From assembly GCA_963772065.1 (NCBI GenBank), contig CAVYVZ010000006.1, positions 124,001 to 188,000 on the forward strand: a DNA stretch of 64,000 nt, given 5' to 3'. The position numbers and the translations under genes were made by a program. The notes below the pieces were generated by a model. It was not told the origin of the DNA. It was given only the letters and a program-made list of their open reading frames with translations, and searched no databases. Origin of the DNA: CAVYVZ01 sp963772065 (GTDB lineage: Bacteria > Acidobacteriota > Vicinamibacteria > Vicinamibacterales > UBA2999). Shown in pieces: positions 9,131 through 18,937 of the stretch (its first letter is position 1; each line of letters starts with the position of its first letter).

Positions 9131-11152
9131 TTATCGGAAGATGTCCTTGATACCGCGGCCCAGCGTGCCGAGGAAGCCTTCGATGGCGCGTCGCGCGCGC
9201 TGCTTCAGGCTGCCCTGGTGAATCGGGCACAGGCGGCCGGGGACCTGATCACCTTCCTTGAAATACTCGACGTAGGTCGGGCAACCGTCAACCGGCCGCA
9301 GATAGGACTCGCTGCACAACTCCTCGTCGCGAAGGGCCCCCGGGACCTCGAACGCCGTCGCAGGCAGGCGCCGCGCGGTCCGGCGCATGAAGTCGGCCCA
9401 GATTGGCAGCGCCATGCGTGACCCCGACGCGCCGCTGCGGATCTTCTGCGGCTGATCGAACCCGACCCACACACCGGCCACGACCGACGACGAGAAGCCG
9501 ACGAACCAGGCGTCGTGGTAATCGTTCGTCGTGCCCGTTTTCCCGGCGATCGAGCCGCGGACGCCATAGCGCCGCGCTCCTGCGCCGGTCCCGCGCTCGA
9601 CGACGTCCTGGAGCATGCTGACCATCTGATACGCAACGTCCTCGGGCAGGACCTGCTCCCGTTCGAGATGCATGCGGTGGACGACGTCGCCCGAGGCATC
9701 GGTCACAGAAACGAGGCCTCGGGGCCGGACGCGAAATCCGAGCGTCGGGAACACCGCAAAGGCCGCGGTGAGCTCCAGCGGCGATACCAGGCCGCTCCCA
9801 AGCGCGAGGGACGGGACCTCCGGCTGATCGCGTACGCCCAGATCATTCGCGAGGCGGATCACCGGACGCGCCCCGACCTGCTGCTGAAGCAGTACCGCCG
9901 CTGCGTTGTTCGACTCGAGCAGCGCTGCCCGCAGCGTCATCTCGTCTTGTTCGCTCGCGCGTTCATCGCGCGGAATCCAGACGCCTTCCGGCGCGTTGAT
10001 GGCCACCTGCCGCAGGCCGCTGATCGTCGAAACGGGCGAAAGTCCTCGTTCAAGGGCCGCGGCGTAGACGAAAGGCTTGAAGGCCGAGCCGGGCTGCCGC
10101 CGGCTTCGAACCGCTCGGTTGAACGGCGTGGTCGCGTAATCGGCGCCGCCGACCATCGCGAGGATATTCCCGGTCGCCGGCTCCATGGCCACGAGGACGG
10201 CCTGCAGATCACGGATTCCGATCCGGCGCAGTCCGTCACGCACCGCGGCCTCGGCGGCGTCCTGCACCTCCGGGACGAACGTCGTGTGAACTTTCCAGTC
10301 GGGCGGGTTGTCGCCGCCATAGATGTTGCGGAACTGCTGGCGCAGGTAGTCCTTCGCATAGCCATGCCGGGCGTTCGTGATGCGCGGATGCGGATGAATC
10401 CGCAGCGGCGCGGCGCGGGCCGCGCGTTCCTGCTCCGGCGTGATCTTGCGCTCCTCGCGCATGCGCTGCAGCACGACCCAGCTACGCCTGCGCGCCGCAT
10501 CGGGATGGTCCCACGGCGAGTACGACGCCGGCGCGCGAATGATTCCGGCCATGAGCGCGGCCTCGGCGAGATCGAGGTCCGACGCCGGCTTGCGGAAGAG
10601 CCGCTGCGACATTGTCTCGACGCCGTAGATGCCGGCGCTCAGGTAGACGCGGTTCAAGTAGAGCTCGAGGATCTCGCGCTTGCTCAGAAACAGCTCGAGC
10701 ATCATCGACAGCCCCGCTTCCTTCCCCTTCCGGCCGTACGTGCGGACATTGGAGAGAAAGAGCGTGCGCGCGAGCTGCTGTGTGATCGTGCTCCCGCCCT
10801 GGCTGCGGTCGTCGGAGCGGATGTTGTAAAAAACGGCGCGTCCGAGCGCGATCGGATCGATGCCCGGATGCAGGTAGTAGCGGTGATCCTCGATTGCAAT
10901 CACCGCGTCCTTCATGTAGGTCGAGATCCGGTCGAGCGGCACGTCCTGCCGCTGTTCATCCAGGCGGAACCACGCCCGTCCGGCGGCGTCGTAGAACACC
11001 GTGTCGCCGACGCCTCGATTCAGCTTGAAAATCGCCCACCCATGACGCACCGTCCACACGACCGTCACGGCGAGCAGAACGAGGACCGTCCCGCCGATGC
11101 CGGCGAGCAGCCAGCGCCGCCACGCCGGGCGCCACAGGTCTGGCAGCTTCAT
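9131..11152 (-). CDS. Class A penicillin-binding protein (PBP1A-like)
   Basis: Bifunctional peptidoglycan synthase of 673 residues. One TM helix at about 14-34 (WLLAGIGGTVLVLLAVTVVW) is followed by a GT51 glycosyltransferase domain with AIEDHRYYLHPGID (catalytic Glu), GGSTITQQLARTLFLS and SKREILELYLNRVYL. The transpeptidase domain has the serine motif SAFK (after RRQPG), SNN (LLESNNAA) and KTGTT. The C-terminus, about 50 residues past the KTG domain, has spaced cysteines (LCSES, DGCPT, RLCPIHQG) common in PBP1A C-termini. The stop precedes a 130-base gap before the HD-GYP gene. The start overlaps the terC stop by 4 bases, so the two genes are probably co-transcribed. Confidence 0.95.
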   Translation of the reverse strand: MKLPDLWRPAWRRWLLAGIGGTVLVLLAVTVVWTVRHGWAIFKLNRGVGDTVFYDAAGRAWFRLDEQRQDVPLDRISTYMKDAVIAIEDHRYYLHPGIDPIALGRAVFYNIRSDDRSQGGSTITQQLARTLFLSNVRTYGRKGKEAGLSMMLELFLSKREILELYLNRVYLSAGIYGVETMSQRLFRKPASDLDLAEAALMAGIIRAPASYSPWDHPDAARRRSWVVLQRMREERKITPEQERAARAAPLRIHPHPRITNARHGYAKDYLRQQFRNIYGGDNPPDWKVHTTFVPEVQDAAEAAVRDGLRRIGIRDLQAVLVAMEPATGNILAMVGGADYATTPFNRAVRSRRQPGSAFKPFVYAAALERGLSPVSTISGLRQVAINAPEGVWIPRDERASEQDEMTLRAALLESNNAAAVLLQQQVGARPVIRLANDLGVRDQPEVPSLALGSGLVSPLELTAAFAVFPTLGFRVRPRGLVSVTDASGDVVHRMHLEREQVLPEDVAYQMVSMLQDVVERGTGAGARRYGVRGSIAGKTGTTNDYHDAWFVGFSSSVVAGVWVGFDQPQKIRSGASGSRMALPIWADFMRRTARRLPATAFEVPGALRDEELCSESYLRPVDGCPTYVEYFKEGDQVPGRLCPIHQGSLKQRARRAIEGFLGTLGRGIKDIFR

Positions 11153-11922
11153 TTGTGGACGTTGCCGTCGACTGCGTCGAGCTCGGCGTCTTCTTCGGCC
11201 AGCAGATCTTCAGCCTTTTCGGCCATCGGCGGCGGTTCTTTCGGACCTTCGATCCGTGCCCAGATAAAGGCTATGACGAAGATCACGACCACAAGGCCGA
11301 GGGAGAGCCATTTCGGAATCTGAAAATGCACGTAGCCGGCCGAATGCAGGTACTCGAGCAGCAGCTTGATTCCGACCCACGCGATGATGATGAACGCGCC
11401 GTCCACGAGCGCCGGATAGCGGTTCACCAGCACGAGCAGCTGCCCGATCACCAGGCGCATCGCGATCACGCCCAGGATGCCGCCCGTAATGATGACCCAG
11501 GTCTTGTTCGACATCGCGACCGCGACGAGGATCGAGTCGATCGCGAAGACGATGTCGGTCAGCTCCACCTTCACCACAGTGGCCCAGAACGCCGAAAGGC
11601 CGAGCCAGGGCGTGGCCTTGCGCGCCGTCCGGCGCGTCTCCGCATCGGCATGGCTGAAAAAATGGCTGTAGGGCAGCCAGAGCAGGTACGCGGCGCCGAC
11701 GAGCATCACCCACGTGATCTGGATGAGATAAACGGCCAGGAGAATGGCGATGATTCGGAACGCGAACGCCCCGATGATGCCGTATTGGAGGGCCTTGCGC
11801 TGCTCGCCTTTCGGGAGTCCGAGCACGAGCACCGCCAGCACCATGGCGTTGTCGGCGCTGAGGAGACCCTCGAGCGCGACGAGCAGCGCGACGGTCACTA
11901 GGTCGGTGGGTTGAATGTCCAA
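11149..11922 (-). CDS. TerC-family integral membrane protein
   Basis: Polytopic protein of 257 residues related to TerC/YkoY/Alx, a family of manganese exporters that help metalate secreted proteins. The conserved acidic TM motifs are present: LEGLLSADNAMVLAVLV near residue 18 and VELTDIVFAIDSILVAVA near residue 120. About seven hydrophobic segments are visible, ending in WLSLGLVVVIFVIAFIWARI, then an acidic cytoplasmic tail (AEKAEDLLAEEDAELDAVDG). The start is a TTG at 11922; no better ATG exists. Less than 50 bases separate it from the heat-shock operator, so there is no room for a manganese riboswitch. It is coupled to the penicillin-binding protein. Confidence 0.9.
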   Translation of the reverse strand: MDIQPTDLVTVALLVALEGLLSADNAMVLAVLVLGLPKGEQRKALQYGIIGAFAFRIIAILLAVYLIQITWVMLVGAAYLLWLPYSHFFSHADAETRRTARKATPWLGLSAFWATVVKVELTDIVFAIDSILVAVAMSNKTWVIITGGILGVIAMRLVIGQLLVLVNRYPALVDGAFIIIAWVGIKLLLEYLHSAGYVHFQIPKWLSLGLVVVIFVIAFIWARIEGPKEPPPMAEKAEDLLAEEDAELDAVDGNVHK

Positions 11923-11968
11923 CGGATTTCAATCCTAGCATCACCCTTTCCACGCGGCGGCGCCTGAA

Positions 11969-11989
11969 CTTGACACGGCTCGTATCAAG
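11969..11989 (+). promoter_or_regulatory. HAIR-like HspR operator
   Basis: An inverted repeat CTTGACA-N7-TATCAAG lies 15 bases before the GTG of hspR. The HspR-associated inverted repeat (HAIR) known from Streptomyces and others is CTTGAGT-N7-ACTCAAG. Here the outer five bases of both arms match exactly and the spacing is identical. The left arm also contains TTGACA, a possible -35 hexamer, so bound HspR would block the promoter. No clear -10 was found 16-18 bases downstream. Confidence 0.75.
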
Positions 11990-12004
11990 GCACACACTGG
12001 ATTT

Positions 12005-12343
12005 GTGTCATCGGATGTTTTCTTCATCAGCATGGCGGCGCAGATGCTCGGCATGCATCCGCAGACGCTGCGCAAGTACGAGCGGCTGGGGCTGGTACAG
12101 CCCTCGCGGACCATCGGCAGCATGCGGCTGTACTCGCGCGAGGAGCTCGAGCGGCTGCGGATGATCAAATACCTGGTCGACGAGCTGGGGATCAATCTGG
12201 CCGGCGTGCAGCGCCTGCTGTCGATCGCGGAGGTCATGCAGCGAATCCGTCCTCTCATGGACGAGTCCGCGCTGACCACCGGTTCAGGCCGACGCCAGCT
12301 GCTGAACGAGATGCGCCGGTTGAACGAGGCGCTCGGACTCTGA
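12005..12343 (+). CDS. hspR: HspR-type MerR-family heat-shock repressor
   Basis: A 112-residue MerR-fold regulator that in other bacteria represses dnaK or clpB operons by binding HAIR elements, often with DnaK as co-repressor. Its helix-turn-helix reads MAAQMLGMHPQTLRKYERLG, then GLVQPSRTIGSMRLYSREEL and GINLAGVQRLL, very close to HspR of actinobacteria. The GTG start at 12005 gives the usual short lead-in (SSDVFFIS). It is the first gene of hspR-dnaJ-clpB. Its stop codon shares one base with the dnaJ start (TGATG). Autoregulation through the inverted repeat just upstream is expected. Confidence 0.9.
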   Translation: MSSDVFFISMAAQMLGMHPQTLRKYERLGLVQPSRTIGSMRLYSREELERLRMIKYLVDELGINLAGVQRLLSIAEVMQRIRPLMDESALTTGSGRRQLLNEMRRLNEALGL

Positions 12344-13362
12344 TGGAATTCAAAGACTACTACTCCACGCTGGGCGTTCCGAAGTCCGCTTCGGAAAAGG
12401 AGATCAAGCAGGCGTTCCGGAAGCTCGCGCGGAAGCACCATCCGGACGTCAACCCCGGCGACAAGGCGGCCGAGACGAAGTTCAAGAACATCAATGAGGC
12501 GTACGAGGTGCTCGGCGACCCCGCCAAGCGCAAGAAGTACGACGAGCTGGGCGCGAACTGGCGCGCGTACGAACAAGCCGAGGCATCCGGTGCGGGTGCG
12601 GGTCCATTCGCCGGCCAATGGAATGCGAATTTCGGAGGCGGTGGCGGAGGCCGGAGCGGCGCCGGCTTCCGCACGATGACGCCGGAAGAAATGGAGGAGA
12701 TGTTCGGCGACCAGAATCCCTTCTCCGATTTCTTCACGACATTCTTCGGCGGGGGCATGGGCGAGGGAACGACCGCGCGCCGCGGCGGCGCACGCGCCGG
12801 GCGCGCGCGCCATCGCGGTCGTGATGTCGAACACGAGATCGAGCTGACGCTCGAGGATGCGCACCGGGGCGTCACGCGCCGGCTTTCACTGCAGCATGAC
12901 GGTCACGCGCGAACGGTGGACGTCCGCATCCCGCCAGGAGTCGGCGACGGCTCCCGCGTGCGCGTCTCGGGCGAGGGCGAGCAGGGCGCGGGCGGCGGAA
13001 CGTCAGGCGATCTGTACCTGCGGGTCCGGCTCGCGCCGCATCCCTTGTTCGAACGTAAGGGGCGCGATCTCTACGTAAAAGTGCCGGTGTTCGTCACCAC
13101 GGCGGTGCTTGGCGGTGAAGCGGAGGTGCCGACCATCTCCGGCAAGACCGTCCGGTTGCGCATCCCGCCGCTGACGCAGAGCGGGCAGGTGTTTCGGCTG
13201 AAAAGCTACGGGATGCCAGCCGTTGGCAAGCCTGACGAGACCGGCGACGCATACGCCCGCGTGGACGTGCAGCTTCCGACGGAGCTCTCCGCCGAAGACC
13301 GTGCGCACTGGGAAGCGCTGGCAAAGAGCCACGCCGCCGGGAAGAAAAACAGCGCAGCGTAA
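12343..13362 (+). CDS. dnaJ: Type II DnaJ co-chaperone (CbpA-like)
   Basis: Hsp40 that delivers clients to DnaK and stimulates its ATPase. The J domain spans residues 4-67 with the HPD motif in KHHPDVNPGD. A long Gly/Phe-rich region follows (about 80-150, with GGGGGGRSGAG and FTTFFGGGMGEG). Two C-terminal beta-sandwich domains start with HEIELTLEDAHRGVTRRLSL. The CxxCxGxG zinc-finger repeats of true DnaJ are absent, so this is the CbpA/DjlA-like type II form; the symbol is used loosely. The ATG overlaps the hspR stop by one base and clpB follows after 12 bases. The gene order suggests a disaggregase team with ClpB. Confidence 0.93.
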   Translation: MEFKDYYSTLGVPKSASEKEIKQAFRKLARKHHPDVNPGDKAAETKFKNINEAYEVLGDPAKRKKYDELGANWRAYEQAEASGAGAGPFAGQWNANFGGGGGGRSGAGFRTMTPEEMEEMFGDQNPFSDFFTTFFGGGMGEGTTARRGGARAGRARHRGRDVEHEIELTLEDAHRGVTRRLSLQHDGHARTVDVRIPPGVGDGSRVRVSGEGEQGAGGGTSGDLYLRVRLAPHPLFERKGRDLYVKVPVFVTTAVLGGEAEVPTISGKTVRLRIPPLTQSGQVFRLKSYGMPAVGKPDETGDAYARVDVQLPTELSAEDRAHWEALAKSHAAGKKNSAA

Positions 13363-13374
13363 GGGTCGGATGAC

Positions 13375-15972
13375 ATGAACATCAACAAATTCACCGAGAA
13401 GGCCCAGGAAGCGGTGATCACCGCGCAGAAGTTGGCCACTGAGCTGAGCCACTCGGAGATCACGCCCGAACATCTCCTCGTCGCGCTGATCGAACAGGAG
13501 GGCGGCATCGTCCCGTCCGTTCTCCGGCGGCTGGAACTCGATCCCGCGCAGGTGGGTCGCGAGGCGCGCCAGCTGATGGACGCCATGCCGAAGGCGTACG
13601 GTGCCGATGTCCGATTCTCGCCGCGGACGAAGCTGGTCACCGATGCGGCGATGGCGGAAGCGCAGCGGCTCAAGGACGAGTACGTCAGCACCGAGCACCT
13701 GCTCCTCGCCATTGCGAGCGAAGCGGGCCGCTCCCCCGGTGCGCAGCTCCTGCAGCGTCTTGGCGCGAACCGCGACCGCATCCTTCAGGCGCTGACGGCG
13801 GTGCGCGGCAACCAGCGCGTGACGTCCCAGAATCCCGAGACGACGTACGAATCGCTCACCAAGTACGGCCGCGACCTCACGGAGCTGGCGCGCAAGGGCA
13901 AGCTCGATCCGGTCATCGGCCGCGACGAAGAAGTGCGGCGGGTGATTCAGGTCCTGTCGCGACGCACGAAGAACAATCCGGTCCTCATCGGCGAGCCCGG
14001 CGTCGGGAAGACGGCCATCGTCGAGGGGCTCGCGCAGCGCATCGTCCGCGGGGACGTGCCCGAGGGGCTCAAGAACAAGAAAATCTTCGCCCTCGACATG
14101 GGCGCACTGGTGGCCGGTGCGAAGTACCGCGGGGAGTTCGAAGAGCGCCTCAAGGCGGTGCTGAAGGAGATCGCCGAATCGGAAGGCCAGATCGTCCTCT
14201 TCATCGACGAGCTCCACACCGTGGTCGGCGCCGGCGCGGCCGAGGGCGCGATGGACGCGTCGCAAATGCTCAAGCCGATGCTCGCCCGCGGCGAGCTGCA
14301 TACGATCGGCGCCACGACGCTCGACGAGTACCGCAAGCACATCGAGAAAGACGCGGCGCTCGAGCGGCGCTTCCAGCCCGTGCTGGTCACCGAGCCCACG
14401 GTCGAGGACACGATCTCGATTCTCCGCGGCCTCCGCGAGCGCTACGAGATCCACCACGGCGTGAAGTTCAAGGATGCGGCGCTGGTTGCCGCGGCGGTGC
14501 TGTCGCACCGCTACATCACCGATCGATTCCTTCCGGACAAGGCGATCGATCTCATCGACGAAGCGGCGTCAAAGCTCCGCACCGAGATCGATTCGATGCC
14601 GACGGAGCTCGACGAGGTGCGTCGCCGCATCATGCAGCTCGAAATCGAGCGTGAAGCGCTTCGCAAGGAGACCGACAAAGCGTCGAAGGAACGGCTGGAG
14701 AGGCTCGAACGCGAGCTCGCGAACCTGAAGGAAGAGCAGAACCGCCTGCAGGCGCATTGGGAGCAGGAGAAAGAAGCCATCCAGGCGATGCGCAAGGCGC
14801 GCGAAGAGCTCGAGCAGGTTCGCCTGCAAATCGAGACGGTTCAGCGCTCCGGCGACTACGCCAAGGCGTCGGAGCTCCAGTACGGAAGGCTGCCCGAGCT
14901 CGAACGCAGAATCCGCGAGCACGAAGCGAAGCTCGCGGACCTTCAGAAGAGCCAGCGGATGCTGAAGGAGGAGGTCGACGAGGAGGACATCGCCGAAGTC
15001 GTGGCGAAGTGGACGAACATTCCGGTCAGCCGTCTGATGGAGGGTGAGATCCAGAAACTGATCCACATGGAGGAGCGCCTGCACCAGCGTGTCGTTGGGC
15101 AGGACGAGGCGGTCAGGGCGGTTTCGAACGCCCTGCGTCGCGCGCGCGCCGGCCTGCAGGATCCGAACCGGCCGCTTGGCAGCTTCATCTTCCTTGGCCC
15201 CACGGGGGTCGGCAAGACGGAGCTGGCGCGAGCGCTCGCCGAGTTCATGTTCGACGACGAACACTCGATGATCCGGATCGACATGTCCGAGTACCAGGAG
15301 AAACACACGGTGTCGCGCATGATCGGCGCGCCTCCCGGTTACGTCGGGTACGAAGAGTCCGGGCAGCTCACGGAGGCCGTCCGGCGCCGCCCGTACTCCG
15401 TGGTGTTGTTCGACGAGGTCGAGAAGGCGCACCCGGATGTCCTGAACGTGCTGCTTCAGCTCCTGGACGACGGCCGGCTCACCGACGGCAAGGGACGAAC
15501 CGTCGACTTCAAGAACGTCGTCGTGATCATGACGAGCAACATCGGCAGCCAGTACATCGCCGAGCATACGGGCGATCTCACCGAGGGCGTGAAGCGCCAG
15601 GTCACCGAGGCGCTCCGGCAGCATTTCCGGCCCGAGTTCATCAACCGCGTCGACGAGATCATCTTCTTCCATGCGCTCGGCCTCGACGAGATGAAGCACA
15701 TCGTCGACATCCAGGTTCGCGGGCTCCTCAAGCGCCTCGAGGATCGCAAGATTCACGTCGAGCTCACCGATGCGGCGAGAGCGTTCATCGTGTCGGAGGG
15801 TTACGATCCTACCTACGGGGCAAGGCCCCTCAAGCGCACGATTCAGCGCCGCGTGCTGGATCCGCTCGCACTGCGCGTCCTCGAGGGCGATTTCCTGGAG
15901 GGCGATCGCATTGTCGTGGACGTCGACGGGGACGGTTTGACGTTCGAGAAGAAGCACGCGCTCACGACGTAA
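13375..15972 (+). CDS. clpB: ClpB protein disaggregase (AAA+)
   Basis: Hexameric Hsp100 that threads aggregated proteins with DnaK/DnaJ. The 865 residues match the standard ClpB length. The Clp N-domain covers about 1-145. NBD1 has Walker A GEPGVGKTA and Walker B LFIDELHT. The coiled-coil middle domain spans about 400-525 and is rich in Glu, Lys and Arg. NBD2 has GPTGVGKTE and VVLFDEVEKAHPDV, and the C-terminal D2-small domain includes YDPTYGARPLKRTIQ. The middle domain separates it from ClpA and ClpC. A GGATGACATG context precedes the start. It is third in the HspR-controlled cluster. Confidence 0.97.
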   Translation: MNINKFTEKAQEAVITAQKLATELSHSEITPEHLLVALIEQEGGIVPSVLRRLELDPAQVGREARQLMDAMPKAYGADVRFSPRTKLVTDAAMAEAQRLKDEYVSTEHLLLAIASEAGRSPGAQLLQRLGANRDRILQALTAVRGNQRVTSQNPETTYESLTKYGRDLTELARKGKLDPVIGRDEEVRRVIQVLSRRTKNNPVLIGEPGVGKTAIVEGLAQRIVRGDVPEGLKNKKIFALDMGALVAGAKYRGEFEERLKAVLKEIAESEGQIVLFIDELHTVVGAGAAEGAMDASQMLKPMLARGELHTIGATTLDEYRKHIEKDAALERRFQPVLVTEPTVEDTISILRGLRERYEIHHGVKFKDAALVAAAVLSHRYITDRFLPDKAIDLIDEAASKLRTEIDSMPTELDEVRRRIMQLEIEREALRKETDKASKERLERLERELANLKEEQNRLQAHWEQEKEAIQAMRKAREELEQVRLQIETVQRSGDYAKASELQYGRLPELERRIREHEAKLADLQKSQRMLKEEVDEEDIAEVVAKWTNIPVSRLMEGEIQKLIHMEERLHQRVVGQDEAVRAVSNALRRARAGLQDPNRPLGSFIFLGPTGVGKTELARALAEFMFDDEHSMIRIDMSEYQEKHTVSRMIGAPPGYVGYEESGQLTEAVRRRPYSVVLFDEVEKAHPDVLNVLLQLLDDGRLTDGKGRTVDFKNVVVIMTSNIGSQYIAEHTGDLTEGVKRQVTEALRQHFRPEFINRVDEIIFFHALGLDEMKHIVDIQVRGLLKRLEDRKIHVELTDAARAFIVSEGYDPTYGARPLKRTIQRRVLDPLALRVLEGDFLEGDRIVVDVDGDGLTFEKKHALTT

Positions 15973-15979
15973 GGTCCAG

Positions 15980-17897
15980 ATGCCGAACCCACGAGTTCCT
16001 CCCGGCTTGAACCCCCGCGATCGGCGGCCCGGGGATCGCCGCACGATCGGGCCGGGCTCGCGGCCGGGAAGCGCAATCTGGTACGTGCTCGGATTCCTGT
16101 TCCTGATGGTGCTGGCGCAGGCCTGGTTTCTCACGCCGTCGGGGCGGCAGGTCCCTTACAGCGAGTTCAAGCAGCTCGTGCGGAGCGGCCAGGTTGCCGA
16201 AGTCACCGTCGGAGAGACCGCGATTCGCGGCATGTTGAAGCGCGAACACAATGGCACCCGCAACTTCACCACGACCCGGATCGAGGACCCCAAACTCATC
16301 GAGGAGCTCGACGCGCACGGGGTCAAGTACACCGGCGAGCTGGTGAGCCGCTGGCTTCCTGAAATTCTCGGATGGGCCGTCCCCATCGTCTTCTTCCTGG
16401 CGATCTGGGGGTTCTTCTTCCGGCGCATGAGCGGAGCCGAGGGCGGCGTGATGTCGTTTGCCCGCAGCAAGGCCAAGGTGTTTGCCGAAGACGATGTGAA
16501 GGTGAGCTTCGCGGACGTGGCGGGCGTCGACGAAGCCGAGCAGGAGCTGAAGGAGATCGTCGAGTTCCTGCAGAATCCAAGAAAGTACACGCAGCTTGGC
16601 GGCCGCATTCCCAAGGGCGTGCTGCTCGTCGGTCCGCCCGGCACCGGCAAGACGCTGCTCGCGCGCGCGGTCGCGGGAGAAGCGAAGGTGCCGTTCTTCA
16701 GTCTGAGCGGCTCGGAATTCGTCGAGATGTTCGTCGGCGTCGGCGCGGCGCGCGTGCGGGACCTGTTCGCGCAGGCCGAGGCCAAAGCGCCCTGCATCAT
16801 CTTCATCGACGAGCTCGACGCGCTGGGCAAGGTCCGCGTCCAGAGTCCCATGGGCAGTCATGAGGAGCGGGAACAGACGCTCAATCAGCTACTGGCGGAG
16901 ATGGACGGCTTCGACTCGCGCAAGGCGATCATCATCATGGCGGCGACGAACCGGCCCGAAGTGCTCGACCCCGCTCTGCTGCGTCCGGGCCGCTTCGATC
17001 GGCAGGTGCTCGTCGACAAGCCGGACGTGAAAGGGCGCGAGGAGGTGCTGCGCATTCACGTCAAGAACGTCAAGCTCGCAGCCGACCGTCGACCTGCACG
17101 TCATCGCCTCACGCACGGCCGGGTTCGCCGGCGCCGACTTGGCGAACCTGGTGAACGAGGCTGCTCTGCTTGCGGCGCGCAAGGACAAGAGCGCCGTCGA
17201 CATGCAGGACTTCGACGAGGCGATCGACCGGCTCATCGCCGGCCTCGAGAAGAAGCGCGTGATGAGCCACAAGGAGCGCGAGATCGTGGCGTACCACGAG
17301 TCGGGCCACGCGATCGTGGCGAGCGTGCTCCCGGACATGGATCCGGTCCACAAGATCTCCATCGTGCAGCGCGGGTTTGGTGCGTTGGGCTACACGATGC
17401 AGCTGCCGCTCGAGGACCGGTATTTGATGCAGAAGAAGGATCTGCTCCACCAGCTGACGGTGCTCCTGGGCGGCCGGACGGCCGAGGAAATCGCCCTCGG
17501 CGAGATCTCGACGGGTGCGCAGAACGACCTGCAGCGCGCGACGGACATCGCCCGCGCGATGGTCACCGAATGGGGCATGTCCGACGCGCTCGGCGCCGTC
17601 AACTACGACGGCCACAAGCGGAACAAGTTCCTCGACCTCCCGCTCGGTCCCGAGCGTGGCAATTACGCGGAGGAAACGGCGCGCCTCATCGACGCCGAAA
17701 TAAAAGGGATCATGACGACCGTTCACGGCGAGGCGCGTCGAATCCTGACCGAGCAGCGGCAGATGCTCGAGACCGTCACGCGCCGACTCCTCGACGTGGA
17801 GGTCATGGAAGGCGAGGAGCTCAGGCGGATCCTTGGCCTGCCGCCGGCGAAACACGACCACATCCAGAGCATTCCCCTGCCGAAGGTCGATAGCTAG
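15980..17897 (+). CDS. ftsH: FtsH membrane AAA+ metalloprotease, one frameshift
   Basis: Membrane-anchored ATP-dependent zinc protease for quality control. Two TM helices (IWYVLGFLFLMVLAQAWFL near residue 35 and WAVPIVFFLAIWGFFF near 135) flank a periplasmic loop. The AAA domain has Walker A GPPGTGKTLLA, pore loop GSEFVEMFVGVGAARVRDLF and Walker B IIFIDELDA. The peptidase has HEXXH as HESGH at 17295-17309. The frame breaks near 17087: KLAAD is followed in the next frame by VDLHVIASRTAGFAGADLAN. One surplus C in GACC-GTCGAC explains it, and removal gives 638 residues, a normal FtsH length. It starts 7 bases after clpB, which suggests co-expression with the chaperones. A real knockout of this gene would be surprising, so sequence error is likely. 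Confidence 0.94.
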
Positions 17898-17929
17898 CTG
17901 GCGATTCGCGGTACACTGAGCCGCGACTC

Positions 17930-18934
17930 ATGCTGCAGTCGTCCACGGAGGCCTCCGGCTCCGGCGTCATCAACTGCGCCGCGTACGTCGGCGGCGTGCG
18001 CGCGGAAGAGGTCCACGTCGATTCGATCGTCGATGCCCTCCGCAAGGGCGATCGCTTCGTGTGGCTCGGCCTCTACGAGCCCGAAGTCGATCTGCTGCGC
18101 CGGGTGCAGCAGCAGTTCCACCTCCACGACCTCGCCGTCGAGGACGCGTACAACGCCCACCAGAGGCCGAAGCTCGAGCAGGACCAGAACTCGCTCTTCG
18201 TCGTGCTCCGCACGGCGCAGCACGTGGGCACCCCGCCGCGGCTGGTCTTCGGCGAGACGCACGTGTTCGTCGGCACCAACTACATCGTGACCGTCCGGCA
18301 CGGATCGCTGCAGTCGCACGTCGGCCTCCGCGCCCGCTGCGAGTGCACGCCTCACCTGCTGGCCAAGGGGCCCGGCTACGTCCTGTACGCCCTGATGGAC
18401 TTCATCGTCGACCAGTTCTCTCCCATCGTCCAGCGCATCGAAGAGGCAGTGCAGGAGATCGAGGAGGAGATCCTCGACGGCAACGTCACCGGTGAGTCGA
18501 CCGCGCGGATCTACCGTCTGAAGCGCGACCTGCTGGCCCTGCGACGGGCTGTGGCGCCGCTCGTCGAGGTGTGCAACCGGCTGATGCGATTCGACGTCCC
18601 GCAGATCCCCGACGATACCCGCGTCTACTTCCGCGACGTGTACGATCACGTGGTCCGACTCAACGAGACGATCGACGCGCAACGCGAGCTGCTGACGACT
18701 GCGCTCGAAGCAAAGCTGTCGCTCATGTCGGTCGCCCAGAACGAGCACATGAAGCGGCTTGCCGCGTGGGCGGCGATGATCGCCGTGCCGACCATGATCG
18801 CCGGCATCTACGGCATGAATTTCCAGCACATGCCGGAGCTCAACTGGCCGCTCGGCTATCCGCTGTCGCTCTTTACGATGGTGGCGGCCTGCGCCGGCCT
18901 CTACGTGGGATTCAAGCGGTCAGGCTGGCTCTGA
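17930..18934 (+). CDS. corA: CorA-family divalent metal transporter
   Basis: Pentameric Mg2+ (or Co2+/Ni2+) channel of the inner membrane. The large cytoplasmic N-terminal domain is followed by a long stalk helix and two C-terminal TM helices. The signature YGMNF lies at the end of the first (AAMIAVPTMIAGIYGMNF, about residue 285-302), and the second helix is YPLSLFTMVAACAGLYVGF. The protein ends in a basic tail (KRSGWL), as in the family. The acidic stretch EEAVQEIEEEILDG is typical of the stalk. It lies 32 bases after ftsH on the same strand, and 3 bases before the next gene. Confidence 0.93.
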   Translation: MLQSSTEASGSGVINCAAYVGGVRAEEVHVDSIVDALRKGDRFVWLGLYEPEVDLLRRVQQQFHLHDLAVEDAYNAHQRPKLEQDQNSLFVVLRTAQHVGTPPRLVFGETHVFVGTNYIVTVRHGSLQSHVGLRARCECTPHLLAKGPGYVLYALMDFIVDQFSPIVQRIEEAVQEIEEEILDGNVTGESTARIYRLKRDLLALRRAVAPLVEVCNRLMRFDVPQIPDDTRVYFRDVYDHVVRLNETIDAQRELLTTALEAKLSLMSVAQNEHMKRLAAWAAMIAVPTMIAGIYGMNFQHMPELNWPLGYPLSLFTMVAACAGLYVGFKRSGWL

Positions 18935-18937
18935 TTC

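Noticed and set aside
9515..11323. Long plus-strand frame opposite the PBP1A gene (602 codons)
   Set aside because: Antisense shadow of a recognisable penicillin-binding protein, with atypical composition and no domain.
11923..12004. Manganese (yybP-ykoY) riboswitch before terC
   Set aside because: Too little space before the TTG start and no conserved core; the gap is explained by the HspR site.
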